Source: Leptonema illini DSM 21528 (GTDB lineage Bacteria > Spirochaetota > Leptospiria > Leptospirales > Leptonemataceae). Taken from it: 64,000 nt of DNA. The notes beneath the pieces were generated by a model. That model saw only the letters and a program-made list of their open reading frames with translations, was not told the DNA's origin and ran no database searches. The stretch is taken from the NCBI RefSeq assembly GCF_000243335.1, contig NZ_JH597773.1, forward strand, positions 3,680,115 through 3,744,114, given 5' to 3'. Every line of letters starts with the position of its first letter. Within the stretch, counting starts at the first letter, position 1. Positions 1 through 9,325 of this stretch are shown in pieces. The position numbers were made by a program, and so were the translations under genes.

Positions 1-73
1 GCAGATCAGCGCCCTGTCGTATCACTGAACGACCACGAATTCTGCAACTCTCACTTTTTTATAGGAGTATCGT

Positions 74-961
74 ATGTCTGTTAAATATCCGGTTATTGCG
101 GTCACAGGCTCATCAGGAGCGGGAACGAGTACCGTTCGCGTCGCCTTCGAGCATATGTTTCGTCGGTTAAAGATCAATGCCATTACTGTGGAAGGCGATA
201 GCTTTCATCGGTATGATCGCAAAGAGTTCAAGAGCGTCGTCGCCGAATCCTATGATAACGGGCAATGCAGGCCGCCAAGTCACTTCGGTCCGGAAGGCAA
301 TCACTTCGATAAGATCGCCTCTCTGTTTCAGGAGTTCGGGCAGAGCGGACAAGGGCATGTGCGGCATTATATTCACAGCGAAGAAGAGGCCGAGCAGTAC
401 GGAACGGCGCCTGGAACGTTCACCGAGTTTGAGCCCATTCCAGAAGGCACTGAGGTTCTGTTTTACGAAGGACTGCATGGCGGCGTCGTGCATGGCGACG
501 TCGATGCCGCATCACATGTCGATCTTCTTGTCGGAGTCGTGCCGATCGTTAACCTTGAATGGATTCAGAAGATTCATCGAGACGTCGGCCAGCGAGGCTA
601 CACGGCTGAGGCGGCCACCGAAACGATTCTGCGTCGTATGTACGACTATGTGCACTATATCACCCCGCAGTTTTCGCTTACGAACGTCAACTTTCAGCGA
701 GTGCCCACGGTCGACACTTCCAATCCGTTTATTGCACGGGACATCCCCACACCCGATGAAAGCTTTGTCGTTATCCGATTTCGCTATCCCAAGAGGATCG
801 ATTTTCCATATCTCTTGCAGATGATTCAAGGAGCGTTCATGTCCCGGCCGAATACGATTTGCGTGCCGGGTGGAAAATTCGGAATGGCGCTTGAAATCAT
901 TTTGCAGCCAAAAATCGAGCGTATTTACGAAGCGAGCTTGCAGGCGCGCGGAGTTAAATGA
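74..961 (+). CDS. cbbP: phosphoribulokinase (class I, bacterial octameric type)
   Basis: Phosphorylates ribulose 5-phosphate with ATP to ribulose 1,5-bisphosphate, the substrate of RuBisCO. The 295-residue length matches bacterial class I enzymes. The P-loop GSSGAGTST is at residues 12-20, and the D42, H45 and R49 pattern (GDSFHRYDR) matches the catalytic and substrate residues of the Rhodobacter enzyme. YEGLHGG follows near residue 131. An AGGAG ribosome binding site sits about 8 bases before the ATG. It lies convergent to cbbY and about 2 kb from form II RuBisCO, which makes a Calvin cycle role very likely. The last 20 bases are imperfectly duplicated just after the stop. Confidence 0.96.
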   Translation: MSVKYPVIAVTGSSGAGTSTVRVAFEHMFRRLKINAITVEGDSFHRYDRKEFKSVVAESYDNGQCRPPSHFGPEGNHFDKIASLFQEFGQSGQGHVRHYIHSEEEAEQYGTAPGTFTEFEPIPEGTEVLFYEGLHGGVVHGDVDAASHVDLLVGVVPIVNLEWIQKIHRDVGQRGYTAEAATETILRRMYDYVHYITPQFSLTNVNFQRVPTVDTSNPFIARDIPTPDESFVVIRFRYPKRIDFPYLLQMIQGAFMSRPNTICVPGGKFGMALEIILQPKIERIYEASLQARGVK

Positions 962-964
962 AGA

Positions 965-1007
965 CCGGCTTACAGGCTCGCGGAGTCGACGAGAGCCTGT
1001 AAGCCGG
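965..1007. terminator. 15-bp perfect hairpin between convergent cbbP and cbbY
   Basis: The arms at 965-979 (CCGGCTTACAGGCTC) and 993-1007 are perfectly complementary around a 13-base loop. The hairpin fills the short gap between two convergent genes, so it probably ends transcription from both sides. There is no T-tract on either strand. The left arm is part of an imperfect direct repeat of the 3' end of cbbP. Confidence 0.6.
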
Positions 1008-1029
1008 CGGAATTGAATGAGCCTGCCTC

Positions 1030-1773
1030 TCAGACGGTGAGGGAATCAAGGTACGCAAGGTCGACGTAGCCATCATGAAGCGCGGGCCCATTTATCAGAC
1101 GGGCCGGCGTTTTAGGATCTCCGAGATCGCTGAGCACGGCGGCGGCTCCCGAGAAGTCGTGATGATCGGTGAATTCATTCTGCGTGATGAGCACGGGCAA
1201 TCCTGCAGATCGAGCTGCCACAAGGCCGATGTGGCTGTCTTCGATGACGATGATATTCTTGCGGTTCTGTTCAAGAAGCATCTGCTTTGCCGTTACATAG
1301 ATAGCCGGATCGGGCTTTTTATGGCGGATCTCCGTTCCGGTGAGCAAGAAGGCGAAGTATTTCGAATAGTCCTCGGCGAGAGAATAGCGAAGCAACGGAT
1401 CAACGTTCACGCGAGATGTCGTCGTCGTCAGACCGCACGTGATGTCGCAAGCGAGGGCGTCTTCGAGCAGCCTGCGCACACCGGGACGGATCTGAAACCC
1501 GGCCTCCATGCGCTCGACGTATAACTCATTCTTCAGCTTGTGAAGTCCGGCGGCAAGATCGCGCAGATGGTCGGGAGGGTTGTCGAGTTTTTCAAAAAAA
1601 TGACGGATGCGCTCTCGACCGCCGGCGATTTCAAGCAGGGTTCGATATTCTTCAAAAGACCACTGATATGGAAGCCCGAAGTGCTGGAAGGCCTCGTTGA
1701 AGCATTGCAGATGAACGGTTTCGGTCTCGGCTATGGTACCGTCGAGATCAAAGAGCACGGCCTGAAGACGCAT
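1030..1773 (-). CDS. cbbY: CbbY-type HAD phosphatase
   Basis: Haloacid dehalogenase superfamily phosphatase of the CbbY/beta-phosphoglucomutase-like group. In RuBisCO operons CbbY removes misfire products such as xylulose 1,5-bisphosphate that inhibit RuBisCO. Visible HAD motifs are DLDGT with nucleophile D9 and acid D11, TTTTSR, KKPDP and the acidic VIEDSHIGL. I chose the ATG at 1773 (247 residues) because the HAD domain starts there; the frame is open for 47 further codons upstream, but that stretch overlaps the 3' end of the LysR gene. It lies 44 bases downstream of that gene on the same strand and is probably cotranscribed. Substrate is inferred from family and context. Confidence 0.88.
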   Translation of the reverse strand: MRLQAVLFDLDGTIAETETVHLQCFNEAFQHFGLPYQWSFEEYRTLLEIAGGRERIRHFFEKLDNPPDHLRDLAAGLHKLKNELYVERMEAGFQIRPGVRRLLEDALACDITCGLTTTTSRVNVDPLLRYSLAEDYSKYFAFLLTGTEIRHKKPDPAIYVTAKQMLLEQNRKNIIVIEDSHIGLVAARSAGLPVLITQNEFTDHHDFSGAAAVLSDLGDPKTPARLINGPALHDGYVDLAYLDSLTV

Positions 1774-1817
1774 GACGTAGTGATACAGGTCCGATGATTC
1801 TGGCGAGCATAAATTGG

Positions 1818-2738
1818 CTAACGCCGCACGTCCGCAGCACGGTGTTTCAGAAAGGCCAGGAATTCTCGTGCGGCTCGCGGAAGCTGTTTGCCGCGTCTTG
1901 AAACGGCGAACCACTGCTTCTGTAGCGGGAATTTCTCGGTCTTGATTACCACCATCCTTTTCGAAGCGGTTTCCAGTTCGATGCTGGAAAGCGAGAGCAC
2001 CGAGATGCCGAGCCCGCCCATCACGGCCTGCCGGACGGCTTCATTACTGCCAAGCTCCATATAGGGCTTGATCTCGTAACCGCTTTCGCGCATCACCGTT
2101 TCAAAGGCCAGCCGTGTGCCCGATTCAGGTTCGCGCAAGAGCAGTCGCTCGGTAGCAAGCTGTTCAAGGGAGATCGATTTCTTTTTCGCAAGCGGATGGT
2201 CGGGCGAGGCGACGACGACCAGCTCATTTTTCATGATGGGCAGGGCGTCAACAGGCAAACTCTCGGGCACTCGTCCTGTAATAAATATGTCATCGCGGTT
2301 CCCTGCGATGCGTTCGATCAGCTCAGAGCGATTGCCAACATGAAGTCGGGGGATGACGTGTGGATGCAGATCGAGAAACAGGCCCAGGTAAAACGGTATA
2401 AAGCCGGCGGTGCTCACGGAGCAGATGCGCAGCTCTCCTTTGAGATCCCCCTGCATTCCCGAGATTTCGTCATCGAGCTTCTGCAAAGCCGCAAGGATGC
2501 TGCGAGCCGCATCATAAACCTGCTGACCTGTTTCTGTTAATTCCTGTGTGCGACCGATGGTCTGGAAAAGCGCTGATCCGACGATTTCTGCCATGCGGCT
2601 CAGCTGAATAGAGATCGTCGGTTGTGTAATGTTCAGCTCTCTTGCAGCGGCGGAATGCCCGCCATGATCAACGACGGCGACGAGTAGCTGGAGCTGGCGC
2701 AACGTCAGATGCTGAATAAAATAGTCGGTTTCTCGCAT
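1818..2738 (-). CDS. cbbR: LysR-family transcriptional regulator, probable CbbR
   Basis: 306 residues. The N-terminal winged helix-turn-helix of the LysR family is at about residues 10-65 (ARELNITQPTISIQL), followed by a two-lobed effector-binding domain. It is transcribed divergently from form II RuBisCO across a 258-base gap, the classic arrangement of cbbR, which activates the Calvin operon in response to metabolites such as NADPH or RuBP. A near-palindrome at 2812-2829 is a candidate operator. Family is certain; CbbR identity rests on position and on the pairing with cbbY downstream. Confidence 0.87.
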   Translation of the reverse strand: MRETDYFIQHLTLRQLQLLVAVVDHGGHSAAARELNITQPTISIQLSRMAEIVGSALFQTIGRTQELTETGQQVYDAARSILAALQKLDDEISGMQGDLKGELRICSVSTAGFIPFYLGLFLDLHPHVIPRLHVGNRSELIERIAGNRDDIFITGRVPESLPVDALPIMKNELVVVASPDHPLAKKKSISLEQLATERLLLREPESGTRLAFETVMRESGYEIKPYMELGSNEAVRQAVMGGLGISVLSLSSIELETASKRMVVIKTEKFPLQKQWFAVSRRGKQLPRAAREFLAFLKHRAADVRR

Positions 2739-2811
2739 ACCGTTCCTGCCCGGCGTACACAGCTTCGCTTTTCAGATGCCGGCTGCACATTGATGGCAGT
2801 TTATCCGGAGC

Positions 2812-2829
2812 AATAGATAATTGTCTATT
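2812..2829. promoter_or_regulatory. near-perfect palindrome, candidate CbbR operator
   Basis: AATAGATAATTGTCTATT pairs at 8 of 9 positions. It includes a T-N11-A LysR box from 2818 to 2830. It sits 74 bases upstream of the regulator start and about 170 bases upstream of RuBisCO, where LysR proteins normally bind. It is the most AT-rich, symmetric element of this divergent gap. Confidence 0.55.
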
Positions 2830-2930
2830 AGTATTTGGAGAAAAATAGATTGAAAGCAATACCAGTCCTGACAGACGTTTGCTTACGGCCTGGAACAAGG
2901 AATGTCGTCAGGAGCCTGCGCGAAGGTAAG

Positions 2931-2967
2931 AGTCGACGAAATACGACGAAACAAGTCGAGATACGAC
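2931..2967. repeat. two direct repeats ending ATACGAC upstream of RuBisCO
   Basis: AGTCGACGAAATACGAC is followed about 22 bases later by AGTCGAGATACGAC, placing the two ATACGAC cores exactly 20 bases apart (2941 and 2961). They lie 30-66 bases before the RuBisCO start. They could be a regulator half-site array or part of the promoter. No convincing -10/-35 pair could be assigned in this gap. Confidence 0.35.
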
Positions 2968-2996
2968 AATTGGCCTCGTAAAATCTGGAGGGAATT

Positions 2997-4370
2997 ATGG
3001 ATCAATCAAAACGTTATGCGAGACTGGATCTTCGCGAAGAAGACCTGATCTCTGGCGGAAGACATGTTCTGACCGCCTATCGCATGAAGCCGAAGCAGGG
3101 TTACGGTTATCTTGAGACGGCGGCGCATTTCGCGGCGGAATCTTCGACGGGAACGAACGTCGAGGTGAGCACGACGGACGATTTCACACGAGGCGTCGAC
3201 GCCCTCGTCTACTGGATCGACGAAGCGAACGAGCTGATGAAGATTGCGTATCCGATCGATCTCTTTGATCGTAACATACTCGATGGCCGTGCGATGATGG
3301 TTTCGTTTCTGACGCTTGCCATCGGAAACAATCAGGGCATGGGCGATGTTGAGTATGCGAAGATGCTCGACTTTTATTTTCCACCGGCCTATCTGCGTCT
3401 TTTCGACGGACCGACAAAAAACATCGCCGATCTGTGGCGTGTGCTCGGTCGGCCGGTCGTGAACGGCGGCTTTATCCAGGGCACGATTATTAAGCCGAAG
3501 CTCGGGTTGCGAGCCATCCCCTTTGCGAAGGCTTGCTATGAATACTGGGCGGCCGGCGGGGACTTCATCAAGAACGACGAGCCGCAGGGCAATCAGGTCT
3601 TTGCTCCATTGCAGAAGGTGATCCCTCTTGTCGCCGATGCCATGAAACGAGCGATGGATGAGACGGGCGAGGCCAAGCTTTTTTCGGCGAATATTACGGC
3701 CGATGATCCCGCTGAGATCATCGCTCGCGGCGAGTTCATACTGCGAGAGTTCGGCGAGCATGCCGATCATGTCGCCTTTTTAATCGACGGCTATCTCGCC
3801 GGTACGACGGGCGTGACCACGGCACGACGCAACTTTCCGGATCAGTTCATCCACTATCATCGAGCCGGTCATGGGGCGATCACCTCTCCACAATCGAAGC
3901 GGGGTTATACATCGTTTGTTCTTTCGAAGATGGCCCGATTGCAGGGAGCGTCTGGCATCCATACGGGCACGATGGGATTCGGGAAAATGGAAGGAGATCC
4001 CGAAGACCGCATCCTCGCCTATATGCTCGAAGGCGATTCCGTCGATGGGCCATTCTTTCATCAGGAGTGGCTCGGTATGAAGGCCTGCACGCCGATTATC
4101 TCGGGTGGTATGAACGCCCTGCGTCTGCCGGCCTTCTTTGATAATCTCGGGCATGCGAATATCATTCAGACGTCTGGCGGCGGTAGCTTCGGTCATAGAG
4201 ACGGAGTGAAGGCCGGTGTGGCATCGATCAGACAGGCCGTCGAGGCATGGCAGAAGGGCATTTCCCTGCTGGACTATGCAGGCGACCATCAGGAACTGGC
4301 AGCAGCGTTTCATTCTTTTCCGGGCGATGCTGATGTCATGTTCCCGGGATGGAGGGAGAAACTGCGATGA
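2997..4370 (+). CDS. cbbM: ribulose-1,5-bisphosphate carboxylase, form II
   Basis: Fixes CO2 onto ribulose 1,5-bisphosphate to give two 3-phosphoglycerates. The 457 residues and sequence style are those of form II (no small subunit). Catalytic elements are present at positions close to Rhodospirillum rubrum numbering: K166 in TIIKPKLGL, the carbamylated lysine K192 in [10 protein letters not shown]288 in HYHRAGHGA, loop 6 K330 in [10 protein letters not shown], and the phosphate-binding SGGMNAL and SGGGSFGH. A strong GGAGG site precedes the ATG. Transketolase follows with an ATGA overlap. This should be an active RuBisCO rather than a form IV RuBisCO-like protein. Confidence 0.98.
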   Translation: MDQSKRYARLDLREEDLISGGRHVLTAYRMKPKQGYGYLETAAHFAAESSTGTNVEVSTTDDFTRGVDALVYWIDEANELMKIAYPIDLFDRNILDGRAMMVSFLTLAIGNNQGMGDVEYAKMLDFYFPPAYLRLFDGPTKNIADLWRVLGRPVVNGGFIQGTIIKPKLGLRAIPFAKACYEYWAAGGDFIKNDEPQGNQVFAPLQKVIPLVADAMKRAMDETGEAKLFSANITADDPAEIIARGEFILREFGEHADHVAFLIDGYLAGTTGVTTARRNFPDQFIHYHRAGHGAITSPQSKRGYTSFVLSKMARLQGASGIHTGTMGFGKMEGDPEDRILAYMLEGDSVDGPFFHQEWLGMKACTPIISGGMNALRLPAFFDNLGHANIIQTSGGGSFGHRDGVKAGVASIRQAVEAWQKGISLLDYAGDHQELAAAFHSFPGDADVMFPGWREKLR

Positions 4371-6403
4371 ATAGCACTTATAAAGAAGCGGCTTCGGAGT
4401 ATGCACGGACCGCTACCGTCGACGAGGAGCGAGAGATGGATCGTAAAACACTGGCCAATGCTATTCGAGCGTTGAGCATCGACGCCGTCGAGAAGGCGAA
4501 CTCCGGGCATCCCGGTGCTCCGATGGGAATGGCCGATATGGCTGAGGTTCTCTGGAACGATTTTCTCAGACACAATCCGAAGAATCCGAATTGGGCGAAC
4601 CGTGATCGTGTCGTGCTTTCAAACGGCCATGCCTCGATGTTGCTCTACTCGGCTCTGCATCTGAGCGGTTATGATCTTACGATCGATGATCTGAAGAACT
4701 TCAGACAGTTGCATTCGAAGACTCCGGGGCATCCCGAATACGGTCACACGGCCGGCGTCGAGACGACAACAGGGCCGCTCGGACAGGGCATCACGACCGC
4801 TGTCGGCATGGCGCTTGGCGAGAAGCTGCTTGCTTCTGAGTTTAACCGGGACGGCCTTTCTATCGTCGATCATCATACGTATGTTCTTGTCGGCGACGGA
4901 TGTCTCATGGAAGGCATCTCGCACGAAGCGGCTTCTCTGGCGGGAACATGGAAGCTGGGCAAGCTCATCGCCCTGTATGACGACAACGGCATCTCCATCG
5001 ACGGAGAGGTAAAAGGCTGGTTCAGCGAAGACGTCGCCGGTCGTTTCCGCTCGTACGGATGGCAGGTGATCGACGGAGTTGACGGCCATGACGCATCTGC
5101 CGTCGCCGCTGCCATAGCGAAGGCGAAGGCCGATACGGAGCATCCTACCTTGATCTGTTGCAAGACCGTTATCGGATTCGGCTCTCCTGCGAAGGCAGGC
5201 AAAGAAAGCGTGCATGGCGCTCCGCTTGGAAAAGACGAGGCGGCCGCGACAAAGGCTGCGCTTGGCTGGAATCATGACGCCTTTGTTATTCCCGACGAGG
5301 TCTATAAGGCCTGGAACGCTTCGGTTAAAGGAGCGGAGGCCGAAGCGCAGTGGAATGCGCTTTTTGCAAAGTATGAAGCCGCGCATCCCGATCTCGCCGT
5401 CGAGTTTAAGCGGCGCGGCGAAGGGCGCCTTCCGGCTAACTTTGAAGAAGTCGTGAAGGCCTTTCTTTCAAAAGAGCAGCCTGCAAAAGAGGCGACTCGC
5501 AAAACGTCGCAGCGTGTGCTGGGCGAGTTGAAGGCGGCCCTGCCCGAGATGCTCGGCGGTTCGGCCGACCTTACACATTCGAATCTTACGAACTGGTCGG
5601 GTATGAAATCCGTACAGCCTGGCGCAAACGGCGGTAACTATCTGCATTTCGGCGTACGTGAATTCGCCATGGCGGCGATCATGAACGGCCTGCAACTGCA
5701 CGGACACTATCGACCGTTCGGCGGAACCTTTCTCGTCTTCTCGGATTACATGCGCAATGCGATGCGGTTATCCGCCCTGATGAAGCTGCCTGTTATCTAT
5801 GTTCTCACGCATGATTCGATCGGCCTCGGCGAAGACGGCCCGACACATCAGCCCGTCGAACATGTGCCGTCGTTGCGCTTGATTCCCGATCTGGACGTCT
5901 GGCGCCCCGCGAACGTCGAAGAGACGCTTGTGGCATGGAGCGAGGCCTTGAAGCGTAAGGACGGACCGTCGGCCTTTATCCTCAGTCGATCGAATATCGA
6001 CTTCACTCCCGTAACGGATCTATCGGCCGTTGCAAAAGGCGCCTATGTCGCCGTCGAACCTTCGCGTAAGGCCGAACAGCTCATCATCGCAACGGGATCA
6101 GAGCTGCCGTTAGCCATCGAGGCGGCAAAGCAGAAGAATGCATCAGGCGGAGCGGTGCGCATTGTTTCGATGCCCTGTGCCGAACGGTTTGATCGTCAGG
6201 ATGCGGCGTATCGGGAGTCGATCCTGAATGTGCCTTATGCGAATCGTTATGCGATTGAAGCTGCGCATCCGGGTCTGTGGGCGAAGTATGCGCCGTTTGA
6301 AAACATCATCGGTATTGATTCGTTCGGAGCCTCGGCCCCCGGAGAACTCTTGATGAAGCACTTCGGATTCACGGTGGAGAATCTGCTGAAGCGACTCGGT
6401 TGA
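4367..6403 (+). CDS. tkt: transketolase
   Basis: Thiamine-diphosphate enzyme moving two-carbon units in the Calvin and pentose phosphate pathways; it regenerates pentose phosphates for RuBisCO. Motifs include [10 protein letters not shown] near the N terminus, the ThDP/Mg GDGCLMEG segment, and [12 protein letters not shown] with the catalytic glutamate. The start at 4367 overlaps the RuBisCO stop as ATGA and has a GGAGGGAG site inside the RuBisCO 3' end, suggesting translational coupling. This gives 678 residues, with about 23 residues before the usual [14 protein letters not shown] start; the ATG at 4436 is an alternative. A terminator follows 50 bases after the stop. Confidence 0.96.
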   Translation: MNSTYKEAASEYARTATVDEEREMDRKTLANAIRALSIDAVEKANSGHPGAPMGMADMAEVLWNDFLRHNPKNPNWANRDRVVLSNGHASMLLYSALHLSGYDLTIDDLKNFRQLHSKTPGHPEYGHTAGVETTTGPLGQGITTAVGMALGEKLLASEFNRDGLSIVDHHTYVLVGDGCLMEGISHEAASLAGTWKLGKLIALYDDNGISIDGEVKGWFSEDVAGRFRSYGWQVIDGVDGHDASAVAAAIAKAKADTEHPTLICCKTVIGFGSPAKAGKESVHGAPLGKDEAAATKAALGWNHDAFVIPDEVYKAWNASVKGAEAEAQWNALFAKYEAAHPDLAVEFKRRGEGRLPANFEEVVKAFLSKEQPAKEATRKTSQRVLGELKAALPEMLGGSADLTHSNLTNWSGMKSVQPGANGGNYLHFGVREFAMAAIMNGLQLHGHYRPFGGTFLVFSDYMRNAMRLSALMKLPVIYVLTHDSIGLGEDGPTHQPVEHVPSLRLIPDLDVWRPANVEETLVAWSEALKRKDGPSAFILSRSNIDFTPVTDLSAVAKGAYVAVEPSRKAEQLIIATGSELPLAIEAAKQKNASGGAVRIVSMPCAERFDRQDAAYRESILNVPYANRYAIEAAHPGLWAKYAPFENIIGIDSFGASAPGELLMKHFGFTVENLLKRLG

Positions 6404-6453
6404 GTTTTACAGCAGAAAGCATCGACAGCGAAGCAAAGCCGATTCGATGAATG

Positions 6454-6479
6454 AAGGCCGCCTGTTAAGGCGGCCTTTT
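6454..6479 (+). terminator. intrinsic terminator of the cbbM-tkt operon
   Basis: A 9-bp stem (AAGGCCGCC paired with GGCGGCCTT), a six-base loop and a run of four T. It lies 50 bases after the tkt stop and before the convergent hemJ. Confidence 0.85.
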
Positions 6480-6527
6480 GCTATGCTGAGGGCATGTTTC
6501 TCGTCAATGGCGCTGGACTCAGCTTTC

Positions 6528-6956
6528 TCAGAATGGCTTGACGACGGCCAGGATAACGACGGCGATCAGAACGAGGGTGGGAAGCTCGTTTAAAAATCGA
6601 AAGCGTTTATGATCGAAGGCCTCGCCGGCCATAAGGCGTTTATGATAGCGCACGGCCAGGAAGTGATTGGCAAAAAGCACGAGCACGATCATCAACTTCG
6701 TCCAGATCCATCCGACGGCCATGAAATAGTCGAGATTGATGAAGAGCATGACGAGCCCGAGCACCGTCGTCACGATCATCGCCGGATTCATAATGATGCG
6801 AATCAGTTTCGATTCCATGACGCCCAGCTGCTCTTTTACGGCGGGCGAGTCGTTCATCGCATGATAGACGAAAAGCCTCCAGATGTAGAAGAGGCCGGCG
6901 AACCAGGCGACGAGAGCGATGATGTGAAAAGCCTTGATCCAGAGGTAATAAGTCAT
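6528..6956 (-). CDS. hemJ: HemJ protoporphyrinogen IX oxidase
   Basis: 142-residue integral membrane protein with four predicted hydrophobic helices, oxidising protoporphyrinogen IX to protoporphyrin IX in heme synthesis. The family pattern WIKAFHIIALVAWFAGLFY at residues 6-24 carries the conserved histidine H11, and the C-terminal FLNELPT with charged residues is also characteristic. It stands alone on this strand and is divergent from the YhbP-like gene 32 bases away. HemJ-type enzymes replace HemG/HemY in many bacteria. Confidence 0.9.
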   Translation of the reverse strand: MTYYLWIKAFHIIALVAWFAGLFYIWRLFVYHAMNDSPAVKEQLGVMESKLIRIIMNPAMIVTTVLGLVMLFINLDYFMAVGWIWTKLMIVLVLFANHFLAVRYHKRLMAGEAFDHKRFRFLNELPTLVLIAVVILAVVKPF

Positions 6957-6988
6957 TGACGTTCCTTCTTCGCCCGATGCGATGAACC

Positions 6989-7429
6989 ATGCTGCCCGGA
7001 GCGATGAGCGAGTTCTTCCAGCGGAATCATATAATGTGTCTGGCTACGGCATCAGGCGGTCAACCGTATTCCACTCCGCTCTTCTATCATTTCAGTGCAA
7101 CAGACGTGATTTTCACTTTTCTCAGCTCCCTTCAAACGCGCCATGCCGACGAAGCCATTCTTAACGAACGTGTGAGCGCCGCCGTCTATGCGCCTCATCG
7201 TGACGTGGCCATGCTTCAAGGGGCGCAGATGCTCGGAACGGTGAGCATGCACCGCCCTGACGAGCGTGAAACAGCGAAGGACTTTGCCGGTTACAGAGAG
7301 AGGTTTCCGGAATGCGAGCCGCTGCTTGGCGATCCCGAGCTGCGCTTCTGGACGCTTCGGGTGCACTGGATCAAATATACGGATAACACCGTGCGCTTCG
7401 GGCATAAAGAAATCTGGAGTCGATCGTGA
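6989..7429 (+). CDS. YhbP/UPF0306-like flavin-binding split-barrel protein
   Basis: Resembles the pyridoxamine-5-phosphate-oxidase-like split-barrel family, especially E. coli YhbP (UPF0306). The closing segment IKYTDNTVRFGHKEIW closely parallels the YhbP C terminus, and LQTRHADEA and ERFP segments also match the family. Length of 146 residues fits. Members probably bind FMN, but no substrate is known. The start is uncertain: 6989 has no clear ribosome site, while ATG 7004 has GGAG only two bases away. It overlaps the next gene by GTGA, so the two are probably coupled. Confidence 0.75.
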   Translation: MLPGAMSEFFQRNHIMCLATASGGQPYSTPLFYHFSATDVIFTFLSSLQTRHADEAILNERVSAAVYAPHRDVAMLQGAQMLGTVSMHRPDERETAKDFAGYRERFPECEPLLGDPELRFWTLRVHWIKYTDNTVRFGHKEIWSRS

Positions 7430-7929
7430 TCCTTGTTCTGGACGGTTTTAACGTTATCTATAAGTTTCCCGAGTTTGAAGAGGATATGGTGCGCGGTCAG
7501 CTGGAATCGGCCATGCGCGGACTGACGTCTTACATGGCCTTCTTGCGAAAGAGTTATCCGAAAATGGAGATACATATCTTTTTCGACGGTAGGCGTTCGA
7601 GGGGCGACGATACGTTCCGGGATTACGAAAGCGGCATTCATACGTATTATAGCATCGACGAAAGCGCCGATCATCTGATCCGGGAGTTCGTCGAGTCGAA
7701 GTTCGGCGGGGAGCAGATTCGCGTCGTCAGCTCAGATAAACAGGTCAGGCAATACGCAAAGGCGCATCGCTGCGAGCTCCAGAGCTCCGAAGAATTCTAT
7801 GAATGGTACGGGAAGGCGACGACGCCGAAGCCCGGTCGCGTCGCCGAGAAGCCCGATCGGCAGATGAGCTCTCGCGAGGTCGAAGACTGGATGAAGCTCT
7901 TTCGGTCTGGGAAAAAAAAGCGGACTTAA
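7426..7929 (+). CDS. NYN-domain (PIN-like) putative RNase
   Basis: 167 residues. The N terminus VILVLDGFNVIYKFPE, the central IFFDGRRSRGDDTF and VVSSDKQVRQYA are the acidic motifs of the NYN/YacP-Rae1 nuclease fold, in which clustered aspartates bind metal for RNA cleavage. The start is GTG inside a GTGA overlap with the preceding stop, with GGAG upstream. The C terminus is basic (SGKKKRT). The substrate is unknown; in Firmicutes the relative Rae1 cuts mRNA on the ribosome. Coupling to the YhbP-like gene gives no clear clue. Confidence 0.75.
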   Translation: MILVLDGFNVIYKFPEFEEDMVRGQLESAMRGLTSYMAFLRKSYPKMEIHIFFDGRRSRGDDTFRDYESGIHTYYSIDESADHLIREFVESKFGGEQIRVVSSDKQVRQYAKAHRCELQSSEEFYEWYGKATTPKPGRVAEKPDRQMSSREVEDWMKLFRSGKKKRT

Positions 7930-8090
7930 AGTAGCTCCTGAAGCCTTATCCAAATTCAGCTATCACTCCTTATTTCCGATCAGATCGAATCAAGCCCGTC
8001 TGCGTTATAACTCAGGAATGATTGTAGGAAAAAAGTGTTGCACCCTGCAAGGATAGATTAATAGTCAGTACTGCCTGTGTGAGGTGATGG

Positions 8091-8825
8091 ATGGACGCTT
8101 TTCGTGGTTTTGTATTCTGCCTTCTTTTCCTGTCATTTTCGTGTGCTCATGAGAATGCAAAATTTGCATTCCATTCGACCGGTCAGGTTACGGAAAGGAC
8201 AGACAGGCCGATTCTCATTATCCCGCCTGTAGTTCTTCACTCGGGCAGAACCCTGCTGAAGAAGCAAAATCTGCGCATCGTCGATGGCAATGGATTCTCT
8301 TCGAATTTTTCAGAGATTCAGGAAAGTCTACCGGCCGAAGTCAGGCAGAGGGTTCGTTACAGCCAGAATGACGGCCAGGCGCTTTTGGGAAAGGTCGGAC
8401 GTTCAGGGAATCCGGCCATGCTGGAACACAGTCAGTGCGTACACTGCGTGAGAGACTTCCTGCGCAGCCATGATGCCGACTGGTTGGTTGTGCCCGCCAT
8501 CGATTTTGAGCTAAGAAAGGGTACGTTTATCCCGAGCAGTCAAGCTGCCGGCTCATTTACGTTCTGTCAGAATGCAGAATGGATTCAGGGCGATTCGTTT
8601 ATCCTTATATTTAATCGGAATGGCGAATTGATGCTCGATTCAAGAGATACGGATCTATACCGGTCTAACTTCGGTGCGACATCATCTCGCAGCGTCAATC
8701 GGATTCAGCTGTTTGAAGTACGGAAGAAAACTGAAAATAAGTGCGATATGGTTTATCAACCTCAGTTTCAGCCGTCTGCATATTTCGAAGGCATAAATTG
8801 GTCGGTGATTTCGGAGCTCCCATGA
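8091..8825 (+). CDS. hypothetical lipoprotein
   Basis: 244 residues, not recognised. A hydrophobic N terminus ends at LSFSCAH, a relaxed spirochaete-style lipobox with C18 as the likely acylated residue. The mature part contains several cysteines (QCVHC) and no repeats. A GAGGTGATGG site precedes the ATG. It overlaps the next lipoprotein gene by ATGA, and a third lipoprotein follows, so the three are probably expressed together and may form an envelope complex. Confidence 0.7.
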   Translation: MDAFRGFVFCLLFLSFSCAHENAKFAFHSTGQVTERTDRPILIIPPVVLHSGRTLLKKQNLRIVDGNGFSSNFSEIQESLPAEVRQRVRYSQNDGQALLGKVGRSGNPAMLEHSQCVHCVRDFLRSHDADWLVVPAIDFELRKGTFIPSSQAAGSFTFCQNAEWIQGDSFILIFNRNGELMLDSRDTDLYRSNFGATSSRSVNRIQLFEVRKKTENKCDMVYQPQFQPSAYFEGINWSVISELP

Positions 8826-9250
8826 GAACAACTGGTAACGCGTTATTTTTTTTCAAGCGAATTTTCCGGGTAGGATCTTTCTTTCTACTGACTGGCTGCA
8901 TGACTCTTACTGGTGGAACGAATCAGTATGTTGAGATCCAGTCTGATCGGCCCGGAGTGCAAGCAGTGATTCTGCTGAATGGAGAGGTTGTCAGGACTTC
9001 CGACCCAGGGGATGAGTGGATTGCCGTCCCGAAAACTCCCGGAGTTGTTATCCGCTTTGATCTAAAAGGGCACCCTTCAAAGTCCTTTGTTCCGACGGTT
9101 CGACCCGATCAGGTACAGGGAGTGAAGGTCCTTCTTTTTAACCTGCCGAATATTTTTGTAGGTTATCTGATCGATGAAGCCAACGGGGCGACGAATGTTA
9201 TCGCACCTGAAACGGTTGAGCTGAAATGGAGTGAAGACCATTCGAAGTAG
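8822..9250 (+). CDS. small lipoprotein with 'G-x-L-I-D-x-A-x-G-A' C-terminal motif
   Basis: 142 residues from the ATG that overlaps the previous stop as ATGA. The signal peptide ends in FFLLTGC, a good lipobox. The mature domain is beta-rich, with a PEGA-like run (NQYVEIQSDRPGVQAVILLN), then NLPNIFVGYLIDEANGAT, which matches the closing motif of many small Gram-negative lipoproteins in which a surface-type domain ends in GxxIDxxTGA. Its function is unknown. It is the middle member of a lipoprotein trio. Confidence 0.68.
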   Translation: MRTTGNALFFFKRIFRVGSFFLLTGCMTLTGGTNQYVEIQSDRPGVQAVILLNGEVVRTSDPGDEWIAVPKTPGVVIRFDLKGHPSKSFVPTVRPDQVQGVKVLLFNLPNIFVGYLIDEANGATNVIAPETVELKWSEDHSK

Positions 9251-9325
9251 CAGGGATCACAGGAATCCGGCAAGGTGCGTATGACGTACAGCACCCACAG
9301 GATAAAAAAAATAGGAGAACAATCG

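Noticed and set aside
2979..2984. TAAAAT as a -10 element for cbbM
   Set aside because: It lies only 12 bases before the start codon and next to the ribosome site, with no matching -35.
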